From Vibrio sp. SCSIO 43136 (GTDB lineage: Bacteria > Pseudomonadota > Gammaproteobacteria > Enterobacterales > Vibrionaceae), in contig NZ_CP071849.1 in assembly GCF_023716565.1 (NCBI RefSeq), positions 930,001 to 994,000 of the forward strand: 64,000 nucleotides of DNA, read 5' to 3'. The translations under genes were made by a program, and so were the position numbers. Position 1 is the stretch's first letter, and every line of letters begins with the position of its first letter. A model generated the notes under the pieces. It had not been told where the DNA came from and searched no databases. It was given only the letters and a program-made list of their open reading frames with translations. Positions 1 to 8,578 of this stretch are shown piece after piece.

Positions 1-1214
1 TTATTTTGATTGTCGTCGGCGGTGGTGAGCTATTTACCAGTACTGTGCTTTCAACCATTGCACTAGCGAACAAAGAGATTAACGCCAAAAAGATGTTCTC
101 CATTTGGGGCAAGGTCTATGTAGGTAACTTCTTTGGTGCAATTTTCTTATTAGGTTTGGTCGTACTAGCTGGCATGTATCAGCTTGACCATGGCGAATGG
201 GGATTGAACGCACTGAATATAGCGCAGCACAAGCTACACCATACACCAGGACAAGCATTTGCACTTGGTGTGCTTTGTAACCTTCTTGTTTGCTTAGCGA
301 TTTGGTTGTCCTTTAGTGCAACCAATGCCCTGACAAAAGCTGCAATGTTGGTGCTACCTGTCGCCATGTTTGTGAGCAGCGGTTTTGAACACTGTGTTGC
401 CAACATGTTCATGGTGCCTTTAGGTATCTCTATTCAGACTTTTGCGCCAGCCGAGTTCTGGACCCAAATCGGAGCAACACCAGCGCAATACGCAGATTTG
501 AACTGGAGCCAGTTTATCTTTGCAAACTTAATACCGGTCACTTTAGGCAACATCGTCGGTGGCGCTGTATTAGTCGGCCTAGCTAACTGGACCATTTACC
601 GCCGCCCTCAATTAAAAGCGGCAAAACTAAACCCAATTTCTACAACTTTAACAACGTCTTCAATTAAGGATATCGCTATGGATACCAACACAACTATTAA
701 AGCTCTAATTAACCGCCCAGCATTCTCACTGCAAGCTGATGTCCCTGTAGAAACCGCAGTTGATGCATTGACTGAAATGAGCCTAGAAAGTGCTGCTGTA
801 ACAGACAAAAATGGTCGCCTAGTTGGCTTCTTCTCTATGCACGATGTTTTGGTTGAACTTTGGTGCCAAGATTACATCCCAGTGAAAGGCCAAAAAGTGG
901 TCGATCTAATGACTCGTGACGTGATTGCGCTAGATGCATCAGATAAGTTGATTAACATCGCTGAGTACATCTGCCTCGATAAAGAGCAGCTTTACCCAAC
1001 AACCAATGCAGGTATTGCGACTAGCTTTACAACTCTATCTTTGGAAGAGCGCGCGAAAAGCCAGAAACACAACAAACCAAAAAGCTACCCAGTGCTTGAT
1101 GGTGACACATTTATTGGCACACTGACTCGTACTGACGTGATGTGCGCACTACGCTCTGTTTACGGTGAGAAAATCGAGACCACGGAAAAGACAGCTACGC
1201 TAGAAATCGCATAA
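1..1214 (+). CDS. FocA/NirC-family formate-nitrite channel fused to a CBS-domain pair (5' truncated)
   Basis: The reading frame is open to the left edge, so the N-terminus is missing. The visible part begins in the FNT-channel region: the glycine-rich GGGELFTST segment, then several hydrophobic helices with a conserved N-I-V-G-G near the end. The channel ends near bp 610. A linker and two CBS modules follow (about bp 690-900 and 905-1190); the second carries an insertion of about 40 residues. FNT channels pass formate or nitrite across the inner membrane, and CBS pairs usually bind adenine nucleotides, so nucleotide gating of the channel is a reasonable inference. An in-frame ATG at 678 preceded by AAGGA could also yield a free CBS protein. 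No neighbour upstream is visible. Confidence 0.8.
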   Translation, partial: ILIVVGGGELFTSTVLSTIALANKEINAKKMFSIWGKVYVGNFFGAIFLLGLVVLAGMYQLDHGEWGLNALNIAQHKLHHTPGQAFALGVLCNLLVCLAIWLSFSATNALTKAAMLVLPVAMFVSSGFEHCVANMFMVPLGISIQTFAPAEFWTQIGATPAQYADLNWSQFIFANLIPVTLGNIVGGAVLVGLANWTIYRRPQLKAAKLNPISTTLTTSSIKDIAMDTNTTIKALINRPAFSLQADVPVETAVDALTEMSLESAAVTDKNGRLVGFFSMHDVLVELWCQDYIPVKGQKVVDLMTRDVIALDASDKLINIAEYICLDKEQLYPTTNAGIATSFTTLSLEERAKSQKHNKPKSYPVLDGDTFIGTLTRTDVMCALRSVYGEKIETTEKTATLEIA

Positions 1215-1260
1215 CAGCGATTAAACGAATAAAAATAATAACGTTAGGTTGGTTAACGTA

Positions 1261-1296
1261 AAAAGCCCCGCAGCATATATGTTGCGGGGCTTTCTT
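1261..1296. terminator. bidirectional rho-independent terminator
   Basis: An 11-bp GC-rich stem (AAAGCCCCGCA with its complement) around a short loop, flanked by A-rich and T-rich tracts. It lies between the convergent channel gene and the yceI-like gene and can serve both. Confidence 0.85.
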
Positions 1297-1308
1297 CAAT
1301 CTAGTGCC

Positions 1309-1875
1309 TTATTTGCGGACACCTTCGATATGCAGTTCCATATCTACATAGCTTGACGTACCCATCACTGGAATATTGAAGTCAGCCAGCTCTAAGCGAG
1401 TGGTACCTTCGAAGCCTGCGCGGTAACCACCCCAAGGGTCTTTGCCTTCACCGATAAAGTTTGCATCAATAACGATCGGCTTAGTCTGACCATGTAAGGT
1501 AAGATCACCATGGATAGCTAGCATGCCGTTGCCTTTATCTTCGACTTTAGTGCTGGTGAACGTTGCTTGAGAATATTTGCCTGCGTTAATAAAGTCGTCG
1601 CTGCGAATATGCTTATCACGTTCGGCGTGGTTTGAGTCAAGGCTGGTAGTATCTACGTTGACGGTTACTTTAGACGCTGCCACATTTGCTGGGTCATAAG
1701 AGAACGAGCCATCAAAAGTATTAAAGCGACCTTTGATAAAACTATAACCTAAGTGACTCACCTTAAAGTTTATTGATGCGTGTGCACCACGAGTGTCTAC
1801 CATGTAATCTGCTGCAAATGCCGTAGGCAAGGCTAATACTGATGCCAATCCTAGTACGAGTGCTGACTTTTTCAT
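1309..1875 (-). CDS. YceI-family periplasmic lipid-binding protein
   Basis: 188 aa with a clear Sec signal peptide ending at about residue 21 (A-F-A-A). The mature part reads as a YceI/lipocalin-like barrel: VDTRGAHASINFKVSHLGYS at the start, then TFDGSF, a repeated beta-strand pattern, and HGDLTLHGQTKPI. YceI proteins bind isoprenoid or other lipid chains in the periplasm. The ATG overlaps the stop of the upstream cytochrome b gene by 4 bp (ATGA) and has its own AGGAGC ribosome-binding site, so the two are translationally coupled. YceI with a b561 cytochrome is a common pairing and suggests quinone-linked redox chemistry. The exact ligand cannot be read from sequence. Confidence 0.88.
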   Translation of the reverse strand: MKKSALVLGLASVLALPTAFAADYMVDTRGAHASINFKVSHLGYSFIKGRFNTFDGSFSYDPANVAASKVTVNVDTTSLDSNHAERDKHIRSDDFINAGKYSQATFTSTKVEDKGNGMLAIHGDLTLHGQTKPIVIDANFIGEGKDPWGGYRAGFEGTTRLELADFNIPVMGTSSYVDMELHIEGVRK

Positions 1876-2411
1876 CTTCCTGCTCCTGTCATTTTATTTA
1901 AGGTATTATCCTTGTCGATAAAGTGGTGTTTGAGTGCGGCCAAAGCGTGTAGACCTGCGAGCCCTACCAACAACCATGCAGCGTAAAAGTGAACCTCACC
2001 TGCAATGTCTGCTTGATTGGCAAATAACGCCCCTGCGCCAGGCACCTCAAACCAATTAAATACTTGGATACTACGTCCGTCTTCGGTAGAAATTAGGTAA
2101 CCCGAGACAAACAAAACTGCGAGAATAAGATACATAATATGGTGTACTGACGTTGCAGCGACTTTTTCCAACTTGTTGCCTTCGATGCTTGGCGAACCCA
2201 CCAATTTTTTCCACACCAAACGAAATGCTGTCACTAACGCAAGCAAAATACCTACTGAACGGTGCCAGTCAGGAGCAGTTTTATACCATTCACTATAGTA
2301 AGTTAGGTCAACCATCCACAAACCAACACCAAACATTCCAAATACAACAATCGCTGAGAGCCAATGGATTGCTCTAGATACTGGGTGATAATGTGTATGC
2401 GTCTTTGCCAT
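1872..2411 (-). CDS. cytochrome b561 (CybB-type) membrane protein
   Basis: 179 aa from the ATG at 2411, chosen over an in-frame TTG at 2429 because AAGGA sits about 10 bp upstream. Four hydrophobic helices and conserved histidines: HPVSRAIHWLSA in helix 1, WHRSVG, SVHHIMYLIL, and EVHFYAAWLLVGLAGLHALAA before the C-terminal H-H. This is the di-haem b561/CybB fold, which moves electrons between ubiquinol and oxygen or superoxide in the inner membrane. It is the first gene of a two-gene operon with yceI, overlapping by 4 bp. No partner oxidoreductase is visible beyond YceI. Confidence 0.87.
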   Translation of the reverse strand: MAKTHTHYHPVSRAIHWLSAIVVFGMFGVGLWMVDLTYYSEWYKTAPDWHRSVGILLALVTAFRLVWKKLVGSPSIEGNKLEKVAATSVHHIMYLILAVLFVSGYLISTEDGRSIQVFNWFEVPGAGALFANQADIAGEVHFYAAWLLVGLAGLHALAALKHHFIDKDNTLNKMTGAGR

Positions 2412-2884
2412 CTGTTTCTTATCCTTCAAACTTGATGAATCTAGTATCTACGACAAATCGAGTGGGCAACACCTAACCTATCCGATAGAGTCGTTCAAAA
2501 TTTTAGAACAAAATCAGATTCATTCTCATTCTTAGATAAAAGTTCCTTGCAAAAGGTTGATGCTAGTTCCCTTTTTGCTTTGTTAATTCAATCTGATACA
2601 GATAATTTGCTACGTCGACAACTTTTCGTTCGAACACTCGTTAAGCTTCTGTATGTCTAGCTTAGTTGACACTAGGTAAAGTTTTTCAAAGTGAACTCAT
2701 ACAAGACTCAACATTAAACTGACCAAATTCAGCATCTAACTTATCGATTAAGTAGTTTTTGACATCAGCTGCCTGTTATTGCCCTCGAATTGGGTAGAGT
2801 GAAAATATCATTATTATTCCCTGAAATTTTATTTACCTATCTAAGGTCTTGTCAGTATACGTAGTGTTTATTAGGAGCAAGGCA
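2412..2884. other. intergenic region between cybB-yceI and msrPQ
   Basis: About 470 bp of AT-rich sequence separating two divergent operons, so both promoters should lie here. I see no ORF with a good ribosome-binding site. Around 2519-2540 there is a run of GAATGA-like hexamers (read on the minus strand) that loosely resembles a Fur box, but the match is too weak to call. Nothing else recognisable. Confidence 0.4.
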
Positions 2885-3907
2885 ATGCTGATAAAGGTAC
2901 CTAAATCTTGGCAGCTTAAAGAAAACCAATCGACACCAGAGTCGGTATACAACGAGCGTCGAAAAATCCTCAAACAGTTGGGACTACTTGCTGCAACTGC
3001 GCCTATCGCTGCATCCTCTCAGGCAAGCATCTTTGACCTATTTTCTGGTGGTGACGAAAAACAAGCAGCACCGCTGGCCAAAAGAAGTCCACTTGATGCC
3101 ACGGCTTCCCCTTTTTCAACTCAAGGATTGGAGCTTACACCTGAACAAAAAGTTCTGACGTACAACAATTTTTATGAGTTTGGTACCGCCAAGAACATGC
3201 CCGCAGAGAATGCACAGAATTTTAAATCCAACCCTTGGGAAGTTAAGGTCTCTGGCATGGTTCACAAACCTCTGACCCTTGATTACGAAGATATTTTGTC
3301 GAGCATTCCATTGGAAGAGCGAATTTATCGATTTCGCTGCGTAGAAGCTTGGTCGATGAACGTGCCGTGGATTGGTTTTCCATTACACAAACTGCTAGAT
3401 AAAGCTGATCCGAAAAACGATGCGAGATATGTTGCATTTCAAACGCTCTATGACCCAGACCAAATGCCAGGCCAACGTTCAAGAAGAATTGGTGGAGGTA
3501 TCGATTACCCTTATACCGAAGGGCTGACCATTGAGGAAGCCATGAACCCATTAACGCTTATCGTTGTTGGTTTGTATGGACAAACATTAGCACCGCAAAA
3601 TGGCGCACCATTGCGACTGATGGTACCTTGGAAATATGGGTTTAAGAGCATCAAATCCATAGTCAACATCCAGCTAACCAGTGCCCAACCAATCAATACG
3701 TGGAATAAGCTTGCTCCTCAAGAATATGGTTTCTACGCCAACGTAAACCCAACGGTTGATCACCCGAGATGGAGTCAAGCAACTGAAAGGTTTATTGGTG
3801 AGGGAGGACTGTTTGGTTCTAGACGCCAAGATACACTGATGTTCAATGGCTACGCAGAAGAGGTCGCAGGGCTATACAAAGGGTTAGATCTCAAGAGGAA
3901 TTACTAA
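2885..3907 (+). CDS. msrP: MsrP, periplasmic methionine sulfoxide reductase, molybdopterin subunit
   Basis: 340 aa from the ATG at 2885, which has AGGAGC about 8 bp upstream; the TTG at 2849 only extends the frame. A twin-arginine signal (R25-R26 in [11 protein letters not shown], then an Ala-rich hydrophobic stretch) shows export of a folded cofactor protein. The sulfite-oxidase-type molybdopterin domain follows, with the Mo-ligating cysteine at about residue 152 in [14 protein letters not shown]. MsrP repairs oxidised methionines in envelope proteins with electrons from MsrQ, whose gene starts 1 bp after this stop. Length and motifs fit YedY/MsrP (about 334 aa). The 470-bp upstream gap probably holds its promoter. 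Confidence 0.95.
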   Translation: MLIKVPKSWQLKENQSTPESVYNERRKILKQLGLLAATAPIAASSQASIFDLFSGGDEKQAAPLAKRSPLDATASPFSTQGLELTPEQKVLTYNNFYEFGTAKNMPAENAQNFKSNPWEVKVSGMVHKPLTLDYEDILSSIPLEERIYRFRCVEAWSMNVPWIGFPLHKLLDKADPKNDARYVAFQTLYDPDQMPGQRSRRIGGGIDYPYTEGLTIEEAMNPLTLIVVGLYGQTLAPQNGAPLRLMVPWKYGFKSIKSIVNIQLTSAQPINTWNKLAPQEYGFYANVNPTVDHPRWSQATERFIGEGGLFGSRRQDTLMFNGYAEEVAGLYKGLDLKRNY

Positions 3908-3908
3908 C

Positions 3909-4523
3909 ATGGTAACCGCAAGACATAAGGTGTTAGCCACTAAAATATTGATTCACTTAGCGCAATGGACGGCATTTGCTTGGTTAGCGTTAAATGTAAT
4001 AAATCAGAGTCTCGGTGCCGAGCCTGTTGACGTAGTGGTTCATTTCTTTGGTAAAGCGGCCCTCAACACCCTACTGCTCACTTTAGTCATGACACCTTTC
4101 GTTAGGCGTTTTAAAACTGGCTGGCTCATTCAGTGCCGTCGTTTGATGGGACTATACAGTTTTGCTTGGGCAATGCTCCACTTAACAGCATATTTAGCCC
4201 TAGACCTTGACCTTAGATTTGACTTACTCATAGAAGAAGTTTTTACACGACCATATCTCATCGTGGGTGCAATTAGCTGGGTTATCTTATTACTGCTAAC
4301 GTTAACTTCCACGCAATCCATGATGCGAAAGCTCGGAAAAACGTGGCAAGCCTTGCATAATTGGGTTTACCTAGCAGCGCTACTGGCACCAATACATTAT
4401 CTTTGGTCTGTTAAGTCCGGCATTATAGAACCTGCGATCTATCTATTGGTGACACTTGCCATACTTAGTACACGAAAACAGAAATTTATGCGTTGGTTAG
4501 CGACCTATAAAAAAGCCACTTAA
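3909..4523 (+). CDS. msrQ: MsrQ, haem-binding membrane subunit of the MsrPQ system
   Basis: 204 aa with about six hydrophobic helices of the ferric-reductase-like domain. Motifs include RRLMGLYSFAWAMLHLTAY, with a haem-ligand histidine, and WQALHNWVYLAALLAPIHYL, with two more conserved histidines. MsrQ takes electrons from the quinone pool or flavin reductase and passes them to periplasmic MsrP. ATG at 3909 with an AGAGGAA ribosome-binding site inside the end of msrP, so the pair is one transcript. Length agrees with YedZ/MsrQ (about 200 aa). Confidence 0.95.
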   Translation: MVTARHKVLATKILIHLAQWTAFAWLALNVINQSLGAEPVDVVVHFFGKAALNTLLLTLVMTPFVRRFKTGWLIQCRRLMGLYSFAWAMLHLTAYLALDLDLRFDLLIEEVFTRPYLIVGAISWVILLLLTLTSTQSMMRKLGKTWQALHNWVYLAALLAPIHYLWSVKSGIIEPAIYLLVTLAILSTRKQKFMRWLATYKKAT

Positions 4524-4570
4524 ACCGCTTCATTAGCTCCTAACCTATACAATGGCGATGGAGCACCCTC

Positions 4571-5209
4571 TTGTTAAAGGATATTGTTGTTCAAGGATTA
4601 GTGGATTTTAAATCTGACTGTCACCAGCTTTGCCAAAACTTTTACCCGACCGTTCACAATAGAGGCATGAGTGATCATCACTTAGGCCTAGCATTTGCGA
4701 GACGCATGTCGAGCAAATTTACTGAATACGGCCATGAAAGTTATTTTGAGTCCCTTGATTGGCACCCCACCCCCGCTCAGCCATTTCATTTTCGTGTTAG
4801 CTCAGATATTGGGACAGTATGGGTACACAGTCATCACTTGATCAGCGCCAATCGAGGTTGTCGCAAGAATATTCTCGACCACGTTAGACAATGGCAGCAA
4901 GAGTATGGTTTCGCTATTCAACCAAACGATTTGCTAGTCATTATTGGCGATCACTGGTTCTCAAGAAACAAATCCAGCCGAGAGCTGTTTTCTTGGTGGA
5001 ATGGCCACCTACCTGACGCACTAGAAATCTACAAACAGCAAGGTGTCATACTTCAACCAAGCGAATCATCGCTACATGCTGATTTAGACAACATGTTCAA
5101 CATCCGTCCATGCTATGTTAGATACTCTCACCCAATCCCAAAACCCAATGACGATGGTTTAGTCAAAAAATACATTCAGCTATACAGTATTGTCGAGTGG
5201 CAGCACTAG
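4571..5209 (+). CDS. hypothetical protein, family not recognised
   Basis: 212 aa, no signal peptide or membrane segment. The TTG at 4571 is the only upstream start in frame and has GGAG at 4560-4563, 7 bp away; a taa at 4541 closes the frame upstream. The protein is rich in His, Trp and Tyr (HHLGLAFARRM, WVHSHHLISANRGCRKN, GDHWFSRNKSSRELFSWW), which may hint at nucleic-acid or metal binding, but I recognise no domain. It follows msrQ by 47 bp, so it may be read through from msrPQ. Codon use looks like the neighbours. Coding status is likely from length and ribosome-binding site; function unknown. Confidence 0.65.
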   Translation: MLKDIVVQGLVDFKSDCHQLCQNFYPTVHNRGMSDHHLGLAFARRMSSKFTEYGHESYFESLDWHPTPAQPFHFRVSSDIGTVWVHSHHLISANRGCRKNILDHVRQWQQEYGFAIQPNDLLVIIGDHWFSRNKSSRELFSWWNGHLPDALEIYKQQGVILQPSESSLHADLDNMFNIRPCYVRYSHPIPKPNDDGLVKKYIQLYSIVEWQH

Positions 5210-5827
5210 TTAATTTTTAAGCTCAAGACAGGTTGGTAGCATCTCGGCTTAGATTAATATAAACATAGACCTGTTAGCCCACTATACATCTCGCCACCAA
5301 ATTAGCTTTTGTATATAGAATACCAATCCAACTAATTATCCGATCAGTCTAGCTAGTCCATATTTCCTTTAGCTGCGTTAGAAATCGTATCCCTAGTCCC
5401 GGCTAGGCATAAGATTTCTGCCTTGCTAAAGAAAATCTGGCCGTCGCTATACAAGATCACATAATTAGTCGTATTGGTATATAACTCGAAAGTTCCAGCT
5501 TACTGATAAACTTATCTAGCTATCAGGAGTTCGTCTTGTTTAAATATCAAGTTGTCGTAAAGCCTAACGTCATAAATATGAAATAAACGGAGCCAAATTG
5601 AGCTACCAACATTTAAGTCACTGTTTAAACTGGAATATTTACCCATCCAGTGGAAAGTGTCAATGTCTATACGTTTGTTATGATACTAGTAGATATACCA
5701 CCATGGTATTTTTGTCTCTTGTCTCAATTTTGACCAACGCACTATTGACAATATCTTGATTAAAGTCAGAATCGATCATCTGTCTTCAATTTATACTCTT
5801 ATTTTTTATATCAACTGATTTATTAAT
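5210..5827. other. intergenic region holding a MITE-like palindrome
   Basis: About 620 bp with no credible gene. The central part (about 5318-5483) is a long imperfect inverted repeat, listed separately. The remaining 340 bp before the EAL gene are AT-rich, with no terminator or clear promoter that I can place. Confidence 0.6.
5318..5483. repeat. MITE-like imperfect palindrome, about 165 bp
   Basis: The outer arms match as inverted repeats: TACCAATCCAACTAATTAT at 5321-5339 against the complement of ATAATTAGTCGTATTGGTA at 5461-5479, 17 of 19 bases. The inner halves also pair: the left CTTTAGCTGCGTTAGAAATC segment mirrors GATTTCTGCCTTGCTAAAG on the right, around a centre near 5395-5402 (CTAG...CTAG). 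The whole unit can fold as one cruciform or hairpin. It has no ORF. The structure resembles non-autonomous palindromic elements dispersed between genes in vibrios; only one copy lies in this window, so that parallel is from general knowledge. Confidence 0.75.
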
Positions 5828-6628
5828 ATGGCTCTGTCGGATTTTGAACGCTTTAAAAACTGCATAACGAAAACGTCGTTTGGTGAGTATCGTGCGAACT
5901 ACTCAGGCTTTCGCTTACGCAGTGTTTTTCAACCGATTTTTAACGCAGAGCATAGTGTTGTCGGTGTTGAAGCTTTAGTCAGAATCAAAGATGAACGGAA
6001 CTGCTATGTTAGACCTGATCTGTTCTTTTTAGGTAACGATTACTCTTCTAGGCTAAAAGCCGCCGTTGAAGCCCTCAGTCGAACGTTACATATCCTTAAC
6101 TTTTCCCAATCTGAATACCGCGATAAAAAGCTGTTCCTGAATCTGCTTCCAGACCCAGACCAGAACGCTTTCCACGTCGATGAAACCAACTCTACTGCAG
6201 AATACCTCCAACAACTAGACGTCAATAGCCAGCAATTTGTCATGGAAGTGGTTGAGCAAGAGGTTAAAGATCACAGTGTACTCGATAAGGTAAAGCGAAC
6301 CATCCATCATTATGGTTGTGAGTTAGCGGTCGATGATTACGGTGCTGAAGCTTCAACTGAGTTTCGTGTTAAGCAATTATCACCTCAAATTGTAAAACTA
6401 GACCGTAGCATCCTAAGCCAGTTTATGTCGGGTTGTTTTGAACCCATGACAACTGCACTGCAAGTAGCAAAAGACGTTGGTGCTCGAACGGTAGTTGAAG
6501 GTATAGAAACGCAGGAACAGTTTGAATGTATGTGTAAGCTTGGTATCGACATGTACCAAGGTTACTTCCTTGCTCATCCTCATTCAATCCAACCACAACT
6601 CAAGCCGTTGCAGCTTAGGATTGCATAA
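5828..6628 (+). CDS. stand-alone EAL-domain c-di-GMP phosphodiesterase
   Basis: 266 aa, almost entirely EAL domain, with no membrane segment or sensor module. The residues expected for metal and substrate binding are present: E-A-L-V-R near residue 48, the glutamate in MEVVEQ, D-D in VDDYGAE, K in VKLD, E in VVEGIE and Q-G in YQGYFLAHP. It is therefore probably an active enzyme hydrolysing c-di-GMP to pGpG in the cytoplasm. No strong ribosome-binding site precedes the ATG at 5828. A PilZ gene, a c-di-GMP receptor family, follows 115 bp downstream, a suggestive pairing. Confidence 0.9.
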   Translation: MALSDFERFKNCITKTSFGEYRANYSGFRLRSVFQPIFNAEHSVVGVEALVRIKDERNCYVRPDLFFLGNDYSSRLKAAVEALSRTLHILNFSQSEYRDKKLFLNLLPDPDQNAFHVDETNSTAEYLQQLDVNSQQFVMEVVEQEVKDHSVLDKVKRTIHHYGCELAVDDYGAEASTEFRVKQLSPQIVKLDRSILSQFMSGCFEPMTTALQVAKDVGARTVVEGIETQEQFECMCKLGIDMYQGYFLAHPHSIQPQLKPLQLRIA

Positions 6629-6678
6629 ACTTGTGCAAATCTGACTTAGATCTCACTCGCAATACAGCAAACCTCGCC

Positions 6679-6720
6679 TGAACATGTTCACCTTTACTCG
6701 CTAATGCTATAGTTAGCGAG
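6679..6720. promoter_or_regulatory. two palindromes upstream of the PilZ gene
   Basis: A perfect 12-bp palindrome, TGAACATGTTCA, at 6679-6690, and an 8-bp stem, CTCGCTAA with TTAGCGAG, at 6697-6720. The second ends 23 bp before the pilZ start. Neither has a T tract, so an operator or leader hairpin is likelier than a terminator. The regulator is unknown. Confidence 0.4.
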
Positions 6721-6743
6721 TTGATAAACAATCACTTAAAGTC

Positions 6744-7079
6744 ATGGAAGAACAAAGAAGAAAATACTATCGCTTGCGATATCCCAAGGAAGAACGCCCA
6801 GTTGCCGATATCATGGGCCGTAAATTTATGGTCACAGAGATTTCTGAGCGAGGCATGCGGATAAAATTCAATGATATTCACGCAGCTAGCCCCAATATCG
6901 GTGTCAGCGGAAAGATTCGCTTTCATGATGGCGAGATTATCGAAATTGAAGGAACGACCTTCCGCCTCGATGTAGAGGAACTGGTGATAAAGCTGACCAT
7001 CGGACCTGATCTCAAACGTATGACTAAGGAACAGTTATTCCTGCGCAAAAAATATCCTGGGTACTTTAAGCGTCAGTAA
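6744..7079 (+). CDS. PilZ-domain protein (putative c-di-GMP receptor)
   Basis: 111 aa, a single PilZ domain. The first half of the binding signature is present as RRKYYR near the N-terminus (RxxxR). The second half is EISERG, where the consensus D/N of [D/N]xSxxG is glutamate, so c-di-GMP affinity may be altered. No membrane segment. It stands 115 bp after the EAL phosphodiesterase and is followed by a terminator. The likely role is a small cytoplasmic adaptor responding to c-di-GMP; the target is not evident. Confidence 0.82.
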   Translation: MEEQRRKYYRLRYPKEERPVADIMGRKFMVTEISERGMRIKFNDIHAASPNIGVSGKIRFHDGEIIEIEGTTFRLDVEELVIKLTIGPDLKRMTKEQLFLRKKYPGYFKRQ

Positions 7080-7092
7080 TTAAAACAAACAA

Positions 7093-7126
7093 AAAGAGCG
7101 TAGATAGTTTGATATCTACACTCTTT
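7093..7126. terminator. bidirectional terminator
   Basis: Stem AAAGAG-c-GTAGATA paired with TATCTAC-a-CTCTTT, between the convergent PilZ and XRE-2TM genes. Confidence 0.75.
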
Positions 7127-7151
7127 GAACAATCAACCCCGAATAAAGCGG

Positions 7152-7619
7152 TTACAGCTTACGACCTAGACGCTTTTCTACTTGTTTCTTTTCCCATTCG
7201 GGTCCAAAGAAGTTCAGCACTTCAAAGGCACTCAAACCGTGATTAACGATACCAATGCCCCATCCTAGCGCTGGCCATATTGCCCAAATATAGCTTGAAT
7301 CTGTCAGCAAGTTAATTGCAAATAGACCCGCAATGACCAAAACATAGGTCGTTAAATGTGAGTAGAAACTCGATATTGCTCGAACCTGATCCAGTGCATC
7401 TCTCTCATCTTGTGACATTGTTGTATCTTCGTTCATAGGGCTCTCCATTTGCAATTGTGTGACATCAATTTCGAACACGGCGGCAAGTGATTTGGACGAC
7501 TCTAAGCTTGGTTTTTGACCACGTTCAATTCGTTGAATTGTCCTTACGCTGATCCCACTCATCTGAGACAACTGGTCTTGAGACCAACCACGCTGCAACC
7601 TTAGTTTTCTAACAATCAT
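7152..7619 (-). CDS. XRE-type HTH regulator with C-terminal 2TM domain
   Basis: 155 aa. Residues 1-55 form an XRE helix-turn-helix: LRLQRGWSQDQLSQMSGISV then RTIQRIERGQKPSLES. After a linker of about 30 residues comes a 2TM domain: two hydrophobic helices around residues 88-105 and 113-130, flanked by Y-x-H-L and FGPEWEKKQVEKRL. Proteins of this build are small membrane-anchored regulators. The ATG at 7619 matches the family start. It is convergent to the PilZ gene and stands alone. Confidence 0.85.
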   Translation of the reverse strand: MIVRKLRLQRGWSQDQLSQMSGISVRTIQRIERGQKPSLESSKSLAAVFEIDVTQLQMESPMNEDTTMSQDERDALDQVRAISSFYSHLTTYVLVIAGLFAINLLTDSSYIWAIWPALGWGIGIVNHGLSAFEVLNFFGPEWEKKQVEKRLGRKL

Positions 7620-7778
7620 TTCGCATCCCTTACTGCTGTTTGAACTAACGATACCCTATAAACTCATTGTCATGATACGTCATTTAGGCGACGACAAGAT
7701 GACAGTGCTTATATAACAATAACTTAAAACGACATCCTTCAGCATTCAGCCCCGTTATATCCTAGGCTTAAGTCACAT

Positions 7779-8570
7779 TTATATTTCTATGCTTCCTTGT
7801 AAATATAGCACTGCGTGCCCTGATACCAGTACTCGGTCCTCCGCAATTTCACAATATAGCTTGCCACCACGTTGCGAAGCTTGGAAAGCCACTAAGCTTT
7901 CCTTACCTAATTGTTCACTCCAATAAGGTGCAAGGCCTGCATGAATTGAGCCCGTTACAGGGTCCTCATCTCCCCCATTTGCTGGCCAAAAATAGCGAGA
8001 AATAAAATCATACTCATCAGATTTAGCAGTGACGACCACATCAAATGGTGCGAGCAATTTGAGCTTTTCACTGTCATATTGAACCTCTAAAACCTGCTGG
8101 TGATTTTGCAAAACAGCAAAGTAGGCTTGAGGGCTTTTTAGAACCTTAACCGGCTCAATTGATAAACCGTCAAGTAAGTCTTGAGGTACATGTGAAACCG
8201 GTAAAGGCGGCCTAACGGGAAAGCTCATTTCAATCTTTCTATCCATACCCTGTTTGACAAACAGATCGCCTACGTGCTCAGTTGAGTATTGAATTGTGCC
8301 TTTTAGTCCTATCACTTCAAACAAAACGTATGATGTCGCAAGTGTAGCATGACCGCAAAAATCTACTTCTGTCAGTGGAGAAAACCAACGTATTTGATAA
8401 TGATTGGGAGCAACAGGTTTAATGAATGCCGTCTCAGAAAGATTATTCTCTATCGCTATGCTTTGCATCACTTCCTCAGCCAGCCACTCCTCGACTGGAA
8501 CGACAGCCGCCGAGTTGCCTTTAAATTGGGTATCAGTAAATGCATCGACTATGTAGATATCTAATTTCAT
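7779..8570 (-). CDS. PhzF-family isomerase/epimerase
   Basis: 263 aa from the ATG at 8570, which has AAGGAAGG upstream; the GTG at 8591 is a mere extension. Typical PhzF features are the start KLDIYIVDAFTDTQFKGNSA, the catalytic glutamate region NNLSETAF, WFSPLTEVDFCGHATLATSY, and the second-half signature DEDPVTGSIHAGLAPYW. Family members (PhzF, diaminopimelate-epimerase-like fold) catalyse proton shifts on small acids; the substrate is unknown here. A 13-bp inverted repeat overlaps its ribosome-binding region, suggesting regulated translation or transcription. Confidence 0.9.
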   Translation of the reverse strand: MKLDIYIVDAFTDTQFKGNSAAVVPVEEWLAEEVMQSIAIENNLSETAFIKPVAPNHYQIRWFSPLTEVDFCGHATLATSYVLFEVIGLKGTIQYSTEHVGDLFVKQGMDRKIEMSFPVRPPLPVSHVPQDLLDGLSIEPVKVLKSPQAYFAVLQNHQQVLEVQYDSEKLKLLAPFDVVVTAKSDEYDFISRYFWPANGGDEDPVTGSIHAGLAPYWSEQLGKESLVAFQASQRGGKLYCEIAEDRVLVSGHAVLYLQGSIEI

Positions 8571-8578
8571 ACGTCCTT

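Noticed and set aside
2519..2540. Fur-like hexamers upstream of cybB-yceI
   Set aside because: Only two imperfect GAATGA units and no good symmetry; the match is too weak.
5210..5827. Insertion sequence with transposase
   Set aside because: The palindromic element there carries no ORF of useful length, so it is a repeat, not an autonomous element.
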